This document shows, in pieces, positions 6,902-15,157 of a DNA stretch of 25,212 nt. Origin of the DNA: Desulfonatronospira sp. (lineage in GTDB: Bacteria; Desulfobacterota; Desulfovibrionia; Desulfovibrionales; Desulfonatronovibrionaceae); the NCBI GenBank assembly GCA_007127015.1, contig SLAE01000084.1, positions 1 through 25,212 on the forward strand, written 5' to 3'. Both the position numbers and the translations under genes were made by a program. The first letter of the stretch is position 1. Every line of letters begins with the position of its first letter. The notes beneath the pieces were generated by a model. That model was given only the letters and a program-made list of their open reading frames with translations, was not told the DNA's origin and ran no database searches.

Positions 6902-8962
6902 ATGCTGGACAAATTGGCAAAGCAAAGAACTTACGCCTTGGTGGGACACGGAGGCACTGGCAAAACTTCTGCCGCGGAAATGATTCTTTATCAAAGCAAG
7001 GCGGTCAAGCGCCTGGGCAAAATAGACGAAGGGACCACTACTCTTGATTTTGAACCCGAAGAAATTAAAAGACGGGGCAGCATTCAACCAGGGTTTGCCG
7101 TTTATACCTGGGAGAAGAACCGCCATTTTCTGGTGGATACTCCGGGTGACAACAATTTCATCGGAGATATAAGCTACCTGCTCGCCGCAGTGGATGGAGC
7201 TGTTTTCGTTATCGATGCTGTGGACGGGGCCAAGCCCCTAACCAAGAAGCTTTGGTCAGAGGTACAGGAAGCCGGACTGCCCGCGCTGATCCTGGTGAAT
7301 AAAATTGACCGGGAGCGGGCTGATTTTAAAATGGCATACGACAGTCTGGTGAACATGCTGAGTATCAAGCCGGTACCGCTGTATCTGCCTGTCGGCGCGG
7401 AGTCGGACTTCAAGGGACTGGTGGATGTCCTGGAGCAAAAGGCCTATTTTTTTGCCGATGAAGGAAGCCTGACATCCGGGGACATCCCCGAGGACATGCA
7501 GGATGATGTGGCTGAAATGCGTGAGGCGGCCATCGAGAACATCGCTGAGGTCGATGAGCAGCTCATGGAGAAATATCTCGAAGAAGGACACCTGGAAACG
7601 GAAGATATCTACCAGGGACTGCGCAAGGGAATCCTGGCCAAAGAGCTGGTGCCCATCTGCGCCTGTTCAGCTCTGGAGAACAAGGGCGGCAGCAAACTTC
7701 TGGAAGCCGTGCAGAACTTTCTGCCCTCCCCTCTTGAACATCCTGAATGGCAGGGAGAAGAGGGCGCGCGCAGCTCAAGCCCGGATGAACCCGCTTCAGC
7801 TTTTGTGTTCAAGACCATTACCGATCCCTTTACCGGACAGCTGAGCGTTATGCGCGTTCTGTCCGGAGTTTTGACTTCGGATATGCAGGTGACCAACCCC
7901 TTGAAGGATGAGAAGGAAAAACTGGGCCAGCTTCTGCTCTTTGAAGGCAAAAAACAGTCTCCCTTCAAGGAGGAGGCCGGGCCTGGATCAATTGTTGCCG
8001 CTGCCAAGCTTAAAAATACTTCCACCGGGGACACTCTTTGTTCGGAGAAGGAGCCGTTTGTCCTGAAAACCCCCAAACTCCCTCCCTGTATTTTATCCTA
8101 TGCCCTGGGAGCTCAGGAAAAAGGGGAGGAGGACAAGGTTTTTGCCGCGGTGAACAAACTTCTGGACGAAGACATCAATCTGCAGCTCACACGCAATGAG
8201 GAAACCAAGGACATGCTCCTGTCCGGAATGGGTCAGCTGCATATTGAAATGGCTGTGGAAAAAGCCAAGAGACGCTATAAAGCCGGAGTGGTTCTCAAGA
8301 CGCCGAAGATTCCCTACCGGGAAACCATCAAGGGCAGATCCGAGGTTCAGGGCAGATACAAGAAGCAGACCGGAGGCCGGGGCCAGTTCGGTGACTGCTG
8401 GATCAGACTGGAGCCCAAAAGCCGGGGAGAGGGCTATGAATTCGAAGACGCCATAGTAGGCGGGGTAATCCCCAGACAATACATCCCGGCAGTGGACAAA
8501 GGGATCCAGGAGGCTGCGGCCAAAGGCGTTCTGGCAGGATACCCGGTGGTGGACTTCAAGGTCACCTTGTACGACGGCTCCTACCACAGTGTGGACTCTT
8601 CGGAAATGGCCTTCAAGATTGCCGGATCCATGGCCTTTAAAAAGGCAGTGGAAAAGTGCCAGCCTGTTCTTCTGGAGCCGATAATGGTGGTTACGGTTTT
8701 TGTGCCTGACGAGTACATGGGGGATGTCATCGGGGATCTGTCCAGCAAGAGAGGACGGGTTCTCGGTTCAGAATCGGAAAAGGGAGTAACATCTGTCAGG
8801 GCCAACGTACCTATGGCTGAAATACTGCAGTACGCTCAGGACCTGCGCTCCATGACCGGAGGGCAGGGCACTTTCACCATGGAGTTTGACCATTATGAGG
8901 AATGTCCGGCGCAAATAGCTGAAAAAGTTATCGCGGAAAGCGTTCAAGACAAGGAAGATTAA
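6902..8962 (+). CDS. EF-G-like translational GTPase (EF-G paralog)
   Basis: The 686-residue protein has the five-domain architecture of elongation factor G but belongs to the divergent 'EF-G-like' branch. G1 reads GHGGTGKT (15-22) in place of the usual AHxDxGKT. G3 reads DTPGDNNF (79-86) instead of DTPGHVDF, so the catalytic switch-II histidine is replaced by Asp. G4 is NKID (133-136). Domain II (about 290-380), domain IV (RGQFGDCWIRLEP region) and domain V (EPIMVVTVFVPDEYMGDV onwards) are all recognisable. A clear AAAGGGGG precedes the ATG. The true role of this paralog (ribosome recycling, stress translation or other) cannot be told from sequence. It stands alone, followed by a terminator. 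Confidence 0.9.
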   Translation: MLDKLAKQRTYALVGHGGTGKTSAAEMILYQSKAVKRLGKIDEGTTTLDFEPEEIKRRGSIQPGFAVYTWEKNRHFLVDTPGDNNFIGDISYLLAAVDGAVFVIDAVDGAKPLTKKLWSEVQEAGLPALILVNKIDRERADFKMAYDSLVNMLSIKPVPLYLPVGAESDFKGLVDVLEQKAYFFADEGSLTSGDIPEDMQDDVAEMREAAIENIAEVDEQLMEKYLEEGHLETEDIYQGLRKGILAKELVPICACSALENKGGSKLLEAVQNFLPSPLEHPEWQGEEGARSSSPDEPASAFVFKTITDPFTGQLSVMRVLSGVLTSDMQVTNPLKDEKEKLGQLLLFEGKKQSPFKEEAGPGSIVAAAKLKNTSTGDTLCSEKEPFVLKTPKLPPCILSYALGAQEKGEEDKVFAAVNKLLDEDINLQLTRNEETKDMLLSGMGQLHIEMAVEKAKRRYKAGVVLKTPKIPYRETIKGRSEVQGRYKKQTGGRGQFGDCWIRLEPKSRGEGYEFEDAIVGGVIPRQYIPAVDKGIQEAAAKGVLAGYPVVDFKVTLYDGSYHSVDSSEMAFKIAGSMAFKKAVEKCQPVLLEPIMVVTVFVPDEYMGDVIGDLSSKRGRVLGSESEKGVTSVRANVPMAEILQYAQDLRSMTGGQGTFTMEFDHYEECPAQIAEKVIAESVQDKED

Positions 8963-8990
8963 AAAAATCCGGAATCAGCAGGTCAGTCAG

Positions 8991-9063
8991 GCCCCTTTTC
9001 CCGCATCGGCATAAAGTTGTAAACAGATTTTCATAAGCCGACGCAGGTTAAGGGGCTTTTTTA
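8991..9063 (+). terminator. Nested-stem rho-independent terminator after the EF-G-like gene
   Basis: GCCCCTT (8991-8997) pairs with AAGGGGC (9050-9056), followed directly by TTTTTT. Inside, GCATCGGC (9003-9010) pairs with GCCGACGC (9037-9044) with one mismatch, giving a two-tier hairpin. It lies 28 bases after the stop codon. Confidence 0.75.
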
Positions 9064-9068
9064 TGTGC

Positions 9069-9097
9069 TTGTGTTTTGAGTACAAATAAATTATATT
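9069..9097 (+). promoter_or_regulatory. Candidate RNase J promoter
   Basis: TTGTGT (9069-9074) and TATATT (9092-9097) are separated by 17 bases in an A/T-rich stretch immediately after the upstream terminator. The -10 matches five of six consensus bases, the -35 only three. It would leave a leader of about 90 bases. Confidence 0.4.
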
Positions 9098-9191
9098 TTT
9101 ATGTTTATTTGAAATAATTTTTCAGGCCGGGAGGCTAAAAAAAGAAATGCCTGCCGGCTTTGTTGGATAGCTTTTTTTATCTGGAGAAAAA

Positions 9192-10847
9192 ATGGATTTA
9201 CAAGACTATGTGACCCTGACCCCGCTTGGCGGGCTTGGGGAGATCGGGCAGAACTGCATGGTTCTGGAAACAAGAGAAACCATGATTCTCATAGACTGCG
9301 GACTGATGTTTCCGGATGATTTTCTGCTGGGAGTGGACGTGGTCATTCCCCGTTTTGATTATGTGCTCAAAAACAAGGAAAAGCTGAAGGCTATAATTCT
9401 TACTCATGGTCATGAGGATCATATAGGAGCCCTGCCCTGGCTGCTGCCTTACGTCAGCGCCCCGGTTTACGGTTCCAGGTTTACGCTGAAGCTGGTGGAG
9501 AACAAGCTTTCAGAGTTTAATCTGCTGGAATACACGCCTCTTGAAATTATCAGCGAGAAAAAATGCCTGCGCCTGAAGGATATGACCATAAATTTTTTTC
9601 CTGTGTGTCACTCAATAATTCAAGGCTTCGGACTGGGCATCGAGACACCTGTGGGGAAAATCGTCCATACCGGGGATTTCAAGCTTGATCCGGAACCTCT
9701 GGACGGTCATTTTACGGATATGGAAGCCTTTGCCCGCTTCTCAGAGAGCGGGGTCAGGCTGATGATGTCCGACTCCACCAATGTGGAGCGTGAAGGCTAT
9801 GCTTTGACAGAAAGAGAAATCAAAGAGTCTTTGAAAGAGGTCTTTAAAGAAACTCAGGGAAGACTGCTGGTCACCCTTTTTTCCAGTCATATCCAGAGAA
9901 TGCAGGAGGTTTTCGATCTGGCCCGGGAGTTCGGACGCAAAGTGGCGGTCAGTGGAAAAAGTCTGGCTGCCAATATTGATATGGCCATGGAAGAAGGTTT
10001 TTTAAATGTCAGCTCTGATACCTATTGTACTCTGGAAGAGAGCGCAAAGCTTGGTGACTCCCAAATTGTGCTCCTGCTGACCGGTTCCCAGGGAGAACCT
10101 CTGTCCGCTCTTACCCGCCTGGCTCTGGGAGAGCACAGGCAGTTGAAGATCAAGCCCAAAGACACGGTACTTATGTCTTCGAGGATCATTCCCGGAAACA
10201 CAAGGGCGATTAACAGAGTGATCAACAATCTCTACCGCCTGGGTGCGGAAGTCTATTATGAAAAGGTGCGGGCCATCCACGCCTCGGGACACGCGCATAA
10301 AGAAGAGCTCAAGACCATGCTCAGGACCGTCAATCCCAAGTTCTTCATTCCCATTCACGGCGAATACCGCCATCTGTTCAAACACGCGGCCCTGGCCAGA
10401 GAATGCGGAGTGGCTCCGGAGAGAAGTCTGGCTCTTGAGGATGGACAACCGGTCACTTTTTTTAAGGATTCAATCCGGCTGGAAGACAGGATTTCATCCG
10501 AGTCTATTCTGGTGGATGGCAAGGGTGTTGGCGATGTCGGACATACAGTGCTCAAAGAAAGACATATACTGGGCGGAGAGGGACTGGTTATTGTGGTCAT
10601 GGTGGCCAGTGAAAAGACAGGAGAATTGATCATGAGCCCCAGGCTGCTTTCCAGGGGCTTTATCTTTGAACAGCAGTACGATCATATTCTGGAAGACGCC
10701 AAATGTCTGCTGCTTGATATTTATGAAAACGTCCCTCCAGGTGAGAACAGGAAGCTGGAAGAAAAGATCCGCTCCACGCTGCGCAAGTTCTTTCGCAAGA
10801 TCCTGGGACGGGACCCGATCGTTGTTCCTCTGGTCATCAAGGTTTAA
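9192..10847 (+). CDS. rnj: Ribonuclease J
   Basis: RNase J is a metallo-beta-lactamase/beta-CASP nuclease with endonuclease and 5'-to-3' exonuclease activity in mRNA turnover and rRNA maturation. The 551-residue protein has the zinc motif THGHEDHIG (His72, His74, Asp76, His77), His140 in FFPVCHS, Asp162 in HTGDFKLD, and the beta-CASP motifs SDSTNVER, SSHIQRMQ, SGHAHKEELK and IPIHGEYRHL. The C-terminal domain (about 450-551) is typical. A GGAG lies 6 bases before the ATG. Its stop codon overlaps the stop of the convergent hydrolase gene within TTTAAA, leaving no room for a separate terminator. Confidence 0.96.
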   Translation: MDLQDYVTLTPLGGLGEIGQNCMVLETRETMILIDCGLMFPDDFLLGVDVVIPRFDYVLKNKEKLKAIILTHGHEDHIGALPWLLPYVSAPVYGSRFTLKLVENKLSEFNLLEYTPLEIISEKKCLRLKDMTINFFPVCHSIIQGFGLGIETPVGKIVHTGDFKLDPEPLDGHFTDMEAFARFSESGVRLMMSDSTNVEREGYALTEREIKESLKEVFKETQGRLLVTLFSSHIQRMQEVFDLAREFGRKVAVSGKSLAANIDMAMEEGFLNVSSDTYCTLEESAKLGDSQIVLLLTGSQGEPLSALTRLALGEHRQLKIKPKDTVLMSSRIIPGNTRAINRVINNLYRLGAEVYYEKVRAIHASGHAHKEELKTMLRTVNPKFFIPIHGEYRHLFKHAALARECGVAPERSLALEDGQPVTFFKDSIRLEDRISSESILVDGKGVGDVGHTVLKERHILGGEGLVIVVMVASEKTGELIMSPRLLSRGFIFEQQYDHILEDAKCLLLDIYENVPPGENRKLEEKIRSTLRKFFRKILGRDPIVVPLVIKV

Positions 10848-11689
10848 AGGAAATTCTCCGGACTTTCTTGACCCTCAGCATAAGTGGTGAAAAACTCTTC
10901 AAGGCCCTTGAGGTAAATGTCCCGGCTCTGCTGATATCCACTGTTGTGATCTCCGCTGATCTCCAAAAAGTGTCTGGGCCGCGGGGCAAGCTCGTATAAT
11001 GTCCGGCCGTGACGGAAGGGTATGAGTTCATCCTCCCGGCTGTGGATGATCATTACCGGAGAAGAAAAAGAACTTATCTTTTCCAGGGTTGCATAGCTGT
11101 ATCTGGCCAGAAGATTCACCGGCAGAAACGGAAACATTTCTCTTCCCAGTTCCGGAATGCTGGTGAAGGTGGACTCAAGGATGATCCCCGCAGGTTCCGA
11201 GGAGGCTGCCAGTTCAGCGGCAACCGCACCTCCCAGGGATCTGCCCATAATGAAGATGTTCCCGGCAGGGACGCCTCTGTCTCCGGTCAGGTAGTACCAG
11301 GCAGCCATGACGTCATTGTAGGTACCTTCTTCAGTAGGTTTGCCCTGACTGTTTCCGAATCCGCGGTAGTCGAAAATGAATGTGGACATGTTCAAGGAAT
11401 GCAAATACTTGAGTGTAGGAAGCCTATGGGAGATATTTCCTGCATTACCGTGACAGAAAAGCACAACGCCTCTTTCTTCTGCTGCCGGAACAAACCAGCC
11501 GTGGATAGTGACCCCGTCGGCAGTTTCCAGATAGACTTCTTCAAAATCAAGACCGGCCTGTTCAGGATCGGCATGCAGGTATTTATGCGGGGCATAGATG
11601 AGATTGTGCTGGAAGAGATACATGTAGCCCAGCAGTAGAAAGTAAATGATCAAAACTACTCCCAGTGCCGTACCAAGAAATTTGAGCAT
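10844..11689 (-). CDS. Membrane-anchored alpha/beta hydrolase (Bem46/ABHD13-like)
   Basis: With the ATG at 11689 the protein has 281 residues. It begins with a hydrophobic segment (about 4-25), an N-terminal anchor, followed by an alpha/beta hydrolase fold. The oxyanion region is FCHGNAG (about 78-84). The nucleophile elbow is GRSLGG with Ser151. The acid is Asp220 in REDELIPF and the base is His248 in GDHNSGY. The family contains esterases of mostly unknown substrate. The reading frame continues upstream to an ATG at 11776, but that one overlaps the HtpX-like stop and has no ribosome-binding site, whereas AGGTG lies just before 11689. It is downstream of, and probably co-transcribed with, the M48 protease. 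Confidence 0.85.
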   Translation of the reverse strand: MLKFLGTALGVVLIIYFLLLGYMYLFQHNLIYAPHKYLHADPEQAGLDFEEVYLETADGVTIHGWFVPAAEERGVVLFCHGNAGNISHRLPTLKYLHSLNMSTFIFDYRGFGNSQGKPTEEGTYNDVMAAWYYLTGDRGVPAGNIFIMGRSLGGAVAAELAASSEPAGIILESTFTSIPELGREMFPFLPVNLLARYSYATLEKISSFSSPVMIIHSREDELIPFRHGRTLYELAPRPRHFLEISGDHNSGYQQSRDIYLKGLEEFFTTYAEGQESPENFL

Positions 11690-11766
11690 CTTGCACCTGT
11701 CGGAATGGATCGGGTTTGAGTGAATCCGGGACTGTTTACTGCTGCAAAGCAGACAGCCCGGCACGG

Positions 11767-12723
11767 TTAAAACCATTTGCGCAGTAATCGCTTCAGCGGC
11801 CGCATGCGCAGCCGGTCGGAAACAAAGTCCGCGGGCAGGACCGGAAAAGAATGATCATGGTCCCGGTCTTCGGAATCCCTGGCCATCTGGATCAGTCGCT
11901 CTATCCGGTCTTCGGTCCTTGGATGGGTGAGCAGAACCGAAGGCAGCCTGGACTTTCTTTTTCTGCCGACTACCTTGTCCAGCCAAGACACTGGAGGATT
12001 TTCAAGTTTGTGCAGCGCCTGAGCCAGCCCCACCGGATCGTTGGTCAGCATGGCCGCGTCCATGTCCGCTTCAAATTCCCTGGTCCGGGAAAGGGCCAGC
12101 TGCATGACCGTGCTGAGAGTCGGGGCGAAAATAAGAACGGCAATGATCCACCAGGAGATATGATATTCCTCCATCAGGATCAAGGGCAGATTTATCAGTA
12201 AAAGCAGTTGTCCGGTGAGGGACAGAAGGCTGGTCACCTTGCCCGCGGCTTCAGCCAGGTTCATGATCCAGATGTCATTGTTGCGGATATGACTGATTTC
12301 GTGTGCCAGAACACTGAGGATCTCTCTGTAATTCAGTGAACGCAGCATGCCGTCGGTCAAAGCAATGGCCGCATTTTCACTTTGTCCAACGGAGAATGCG
12401 TTTATTCCTTGACTGGGAATATAGAACAAAGTGGGGCTGAAGGACAGTCCAGCGCGTTTGGACAGCTGATTTATTATCTGATATAATTTCGGCGTCTGCT
12501 CGAAGCCGAGCCTGCGGGCGTTATGCATGTTCAGCACAGCCTGGGGAGGGATTCCTGAAGTGATGATCATCACTATCAGTCCAATAAACAATGACCAGAA
12601 AATTCCGGCCTTGCCGGCCACAAGCCAGCCAAGCACGCAAAGAATCAGGGCCATGCCGGCAAGTATCATAAAAGAATGAATAAAGTTCAGCCATTTTCGG
12701 CTTTTATATTTTCTGGAATTCAT
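11767..12723 (-). CDS. HtpX-like M48 family membrane zinc metalloprotease
   Basis: The 318-residue protein has two N-terminal hydrophobic segments (about 15-35 and 40-58), then the M48 zinc motif HEISH (141-145) followed by IRNND, further membrane segments (about 165-185 and 190-210), and the third-ligand motif EFEAD (216-220). This order matches HtpX, which degrades misfolded membrane proteins. The C-terminus has the usual HPRTEDRIERL. An in-frame stop lies just upstream of the ATG, so this is the longest possible start, yet no Shine-Dalgarno sequence precedes it on this strand; it may be leaderless or weakly translated. It is divergent from nrdJ. Confidence 0.9.
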   Translation of the reverse strand: MNSRKYKSRKWLNFIHSFMILAGMALILCVLGWLVAGKAGIFWSLFIGLIVMIITSGIPPQAVLNMHNARRLGFEQTPKLYQIINQLSKRAGLSFSPTLFYIPSQGINAFSVGQSENAAIALTDGMLRSLNYREILSVLAHEISHIRNNDIWIMNLAEAAGKVTSLLSLTGQLLLLINLPLILMEEYHISWWIIAVLIFAPTLSTVMQLALSRTREFEADMDAAMLTNDPVGLAQALHKLENPPVSWLDKVVGRKRKSRLPSVLLTHPRTEDRIERLIQMARDSEDRDHDHSFPVLPADFVSDRLRMRPLKRLLRKWF

Positions 12724-12778
12724 AAGGAGTCATCAGGAGGAGAAAACGCATTTCCCGTCCCCGGGACAGGCCGGACGT

Positions 12779-12898
12779 ATCTCCCAATTGTTGAGATGAG
12801 CTGTACGGGTGTGCGCAAGCACAGTATTCCGGATGCAGCTCGTCAGCTTTAGACGTTAACAAACCTTTAACCGCGCGTTCCGGAGCACTCTTCTCCGG
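12779..12898 (+). promoter_or_regulatory. Candidate structured 5' leader of nrdJ (tandem hairpins)
   Basis: Four short stems follow one another: ATCTC/GAGAT (12779-12783 with 12793-12797); GAGCTG/CAGCTC (12798-12803 with 12836-12841), enclosing TGTGC-GCAA-GCACA (12810-12823) with a GNRA tetraloop; CGTC/GACG (12841-12844 with 12852-12855); and CCGGAG/CTCCGG (12880-12885 with 12893-12898), which ends 7 bases before the GAGG ribosome-binding site. I do not see the B12-box of a cobalamin riboswitch. Whether this region is transcribed is unknown. Confidence 0.35.
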
Positions 12899-12916
12899 CA
12901 TGTTTGAGGCCTGTAT

Positions 12917-15154
12917 ATGAAAATTGTTAAAATGCCCCCTGATTTGCCTGAACCGTTGTTGAGTGCCAATGCCCAGACAGTATTGACCAAAAGATATCTG
13001 CGCAAGGACCAGAACGGAGAGCCGGTCGAGGATTTTCAAGCCATGTTCTGGCGTGTGGCTGCAAGTGTTGCCGCTGAAGAAAAAAAATATGAAAAATCGC
13101 CTTTCAAAGAGCGGGACCTGGCAGGCAGTTTTTACCAGATGCTCGTGGACTGCAGGTTTCTTCCCAATTCTCCCACCCTTATGAACGCGGGAACTGAACT
13201 GGGACAGCTGGCCGCGTGTTTTGTGCTGCCGGTCGGAGATTCAATGGACGAAATTTTTGACAGCATCAAGCATGCGGCACTGATCCACAAATCCGGTGGA
13301 GGCACAGGTTTTTCCTTTTCCAGGCTGCGTCCCAGGGACAGCCGGGTAGGCTCCACAGGAGGCATTGCTTCAGGGCCTTTATCCTTTTTAAAAATCTTTA
13401 ATACCGCAACCGAACAGGTCAAGCAGGGAGGAACCAGGCGCGGCGCCAACATGGGCATTCTTCGTGTTGACCATCCGGATATCATTGATTTCATCCGAGC
13501 CAAAGAGCGAGACGGCGATCTGAACAACTTCAACCTCTCCGTTGCCTTGACCGAGGAGTTCATGCAGGCTGTGGAGGCAGACTGGGAATATCCTCTTGTC
13601 GCTCCTCACACCGGCAACGTAAAACAAAGACTGAGAGCCAGAGAAGTCTTTTCCCTGCTCGTGCACAAGGCCTGGGAAACCGGGGATCCCGGGATTGTCT
13701 TTCTGGACCGGATCAACAAGGACAACCCAACTCCGGAGCTGGGGGAAATGGAAAGCACCAACCCCTGCGGCGAGCAGCCCCTGCTGCCTTATGAGGCATG
13801 CAATCTGGGCTCCATCAATCTGGACAGATTTTATTCATCCACAGCCCAGGACGGGATAGACTGGGAAAGATTAAAGGAAACAGTTCACCTGAGCGTGCGC
13901 TTCCTGGATAATGTCATCGACCTGTCCAGATATCCATTGAAGCGGATTACGGATATGGTCCTGAAAACCAGAAAAATAGGCCTCGGGGTCATGGGTTTCG
14001 CCGATCTGCTGTTTCAGCTTGAAGTTGCCTACGACAGCCATAAAGCCCTGCAGCTCGGGGAAAGGATCATGGAATTTGTGCAAAAAGAATCCAAGTCAGC
14101 CTCCAGGGATCTTGCTCAGGAAAGAGGGCCTTTTCCTGCTTTTGACGGGTCGATTTATGGCAGGCAGAACCTGGGTCCTTACCGGAACGCCACCACGACC
14201 ACGATTGCTCCCACCGGAACCCTGTCCATAATTGCCGGATGCTCCTCAGGCATAGAACCCATGTTCGCCCTGAGCTTCACCAGACAGGTGCTGGACGGGG
14301 AACGGCTGATCGAGGTCAATCCGCACCTGGAGACGGCCTTGAAAAATTCCCGCAGCTACAGCCAGAAGCTTATGGAGGATATAGCCCTGAAAGGCAGCAT
14401 AAAAATGATGGAACATCTGGATGAACATCTGCGCGAAGTCTTTGTCACTTCCATGGATGTTGCTGCGGAATATCATCTGAAAATGCAGGCAGCCTTCCAG
14501 AGGTATACGGACAACGCGGTGTCCAAAACAGTCAATCTGGCTCATGAGACTACCAAAGAAGAAATCTGGAACATCTACTGGATGGCTTATGAGCTGGGCT
14601 GCAAAGGAGTTACGGTTTACAGGGACGGCAGCAAATCCTCCCAGGTTCTGTGCACAGGGGAGGGTGAACAGGCTGGAAAGGACAAGGAAGGCGGAAAGAC
14701 AAGCGTCAGGGAAAGACCTGAAGTTGTTTATGGATTTACCCAAAAGGTCAGGACCGGACTGGGAGAACTTTATCTGACTGTAAACGAGGTTGACGGCAGG
14801 CCCTTTGAAGTGTTCGCCACCATCGGCAGGTCCGGCAGGTCCATTACCGCAAAGGCCGAGGCCATAGGCAGACTGGTGTCCCTGGCGCTTCGTTCGGGTA
14901 TTGATGTCCGGGATGTGGTCAAGCAGCTCAAGGGAATAGGCGGTGAGCATCCAGTCTTTCAGAAAAAGGGACTGCTCCTTTCCATCCCGGACGCAGTGGG
15001 CTGGATCCTGGAGAACAGGTATCTTCAGGACCAGAAGGTGAGGATCTCCGGATCAGATCTGGACAAACCCGGATGCCCGGAATGCGGGGCGGAACTTGTT
15101 TTTCAGGAAGGCTGTTTTGTCTGCAGGGCCTGCGGATATACCAAGTGCGGGTAA
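12917..15154 (+). CDS. nrdJ: Adenosylcobalamin-dependent (class II) ribonucleoside-diphosphate reductase
   Basis: Class II RNR makes deoxynucleotides without oxygen, using B12 to create a cysteine thiyl radical. The 745-residue protein shows NPCGEQPLLPYEACNLGS with Asn282, thiyl Cys284 and Glu286. Cys295 and Cys101 (in QLAACFVLP) fit the active-site redox pair. KSGGGTGFSFSRLRP and the GGTRRGANMG loop are typical. The C-terminus carries a zinc-ribbon-like tail with two CxxCG pairs (CPECG, CRACG) and a final Cys that may shuttle reducing equivalents. GAGG lies 7 bases before the ATG. No nrdAB or nrdD is seen in the window. The stop is only 3 bases before ftsE, so nrdJ and ftsEX are likely one transcript. 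Confidence 0.96.
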   Translation: MKIVKMPPDLPEPLLSANAQTVLTKRYLRKDQNGEPVEDFQAMFWRVAASVAAEEKKYEKSPFKERDLAGSFYQMLVDCRFLPNSPTLMNAGTELGQLAACFVLPVGDSMDEIFDSIKHAALIHKSGGGTGFSFSRLRPRDSRVGSTGGIASGPLSFLKIFNTATEQVKQGGTRRGANMGILRVDHPDIIDFIRAKERDGDLNNFNLSVALTEEFMQAVEADWEYPLVAPHTGNVKQRLRAREVFSLLVHKAWETGDPGIVFLDRINKDNPTPELGEMESTNPCGEQPLLPYEACNLGSINLDRFYSSTAQDGIDWERLKETVHLSVRFLDNVIDLSRYPLKRITDMVLKTRKIGLGVMGFADLLFQLEVAYDSHKALQLGERIMEFVQKESKSASRDLAQERGPFPAFDGSIYGRQNLGPYRNATTTTIAPTGTLSIIAGCSSGIEPMFALSFTRQVLDGERLIEVNPHLETALKNSRSYSQKLMEDIALKGSIKMMEHLDEHLREVFVTSMDVAAEYHLKMQAAFQRYTDNAVSKTVNLAHETTKEEIWNIYWMAYELGCKGVTVYRDGSKSSQVLCTGEGEQAGKDKEGGKTSVRERPEVVYGFTQKVRTGLGELYLTVNEVDGRPFEVFATIGRSGRSITAKAEAIGRLVSLALRSGIDVRDVVKQLKGIGGEHPVFQKKGLLLSIPDAVGWILENRYLQDQKVRISGSDLDKPGCPECGAELVFQEGCFVCRACGYTKCG

Positions 15155-15157
15155 GAA

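Noticed and set aside
11690..11776. A 29-residue N-terminal extension of the alpha/beta hydrolase
   Set aside because: No ribosome-binding site precedes the upstream ATG, and the internal start at 11689 has AGGTG and places a membrane anchor at the N-terminus.
12735..12760. AGGAGG on the plus strand that could serve a small leader peptide before nrdJ
   Set aside because: No ATG, GTG or TTG follows at suitable spacing; the nearest candidate would be an ATT codon.
12724..12916. A cobalamin riboswitch ahead of the B12-dependent nrdJ
   Set aside because: The conserved B12-box sequence and junction layout are not visible; only simple stems are present.
12704..13039. A 111-codon minus-strand ORF between htpX and nrdJ
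   Set aside because: It overlaps the conserved nrdJ start and the htpX start, with no coding evidence.
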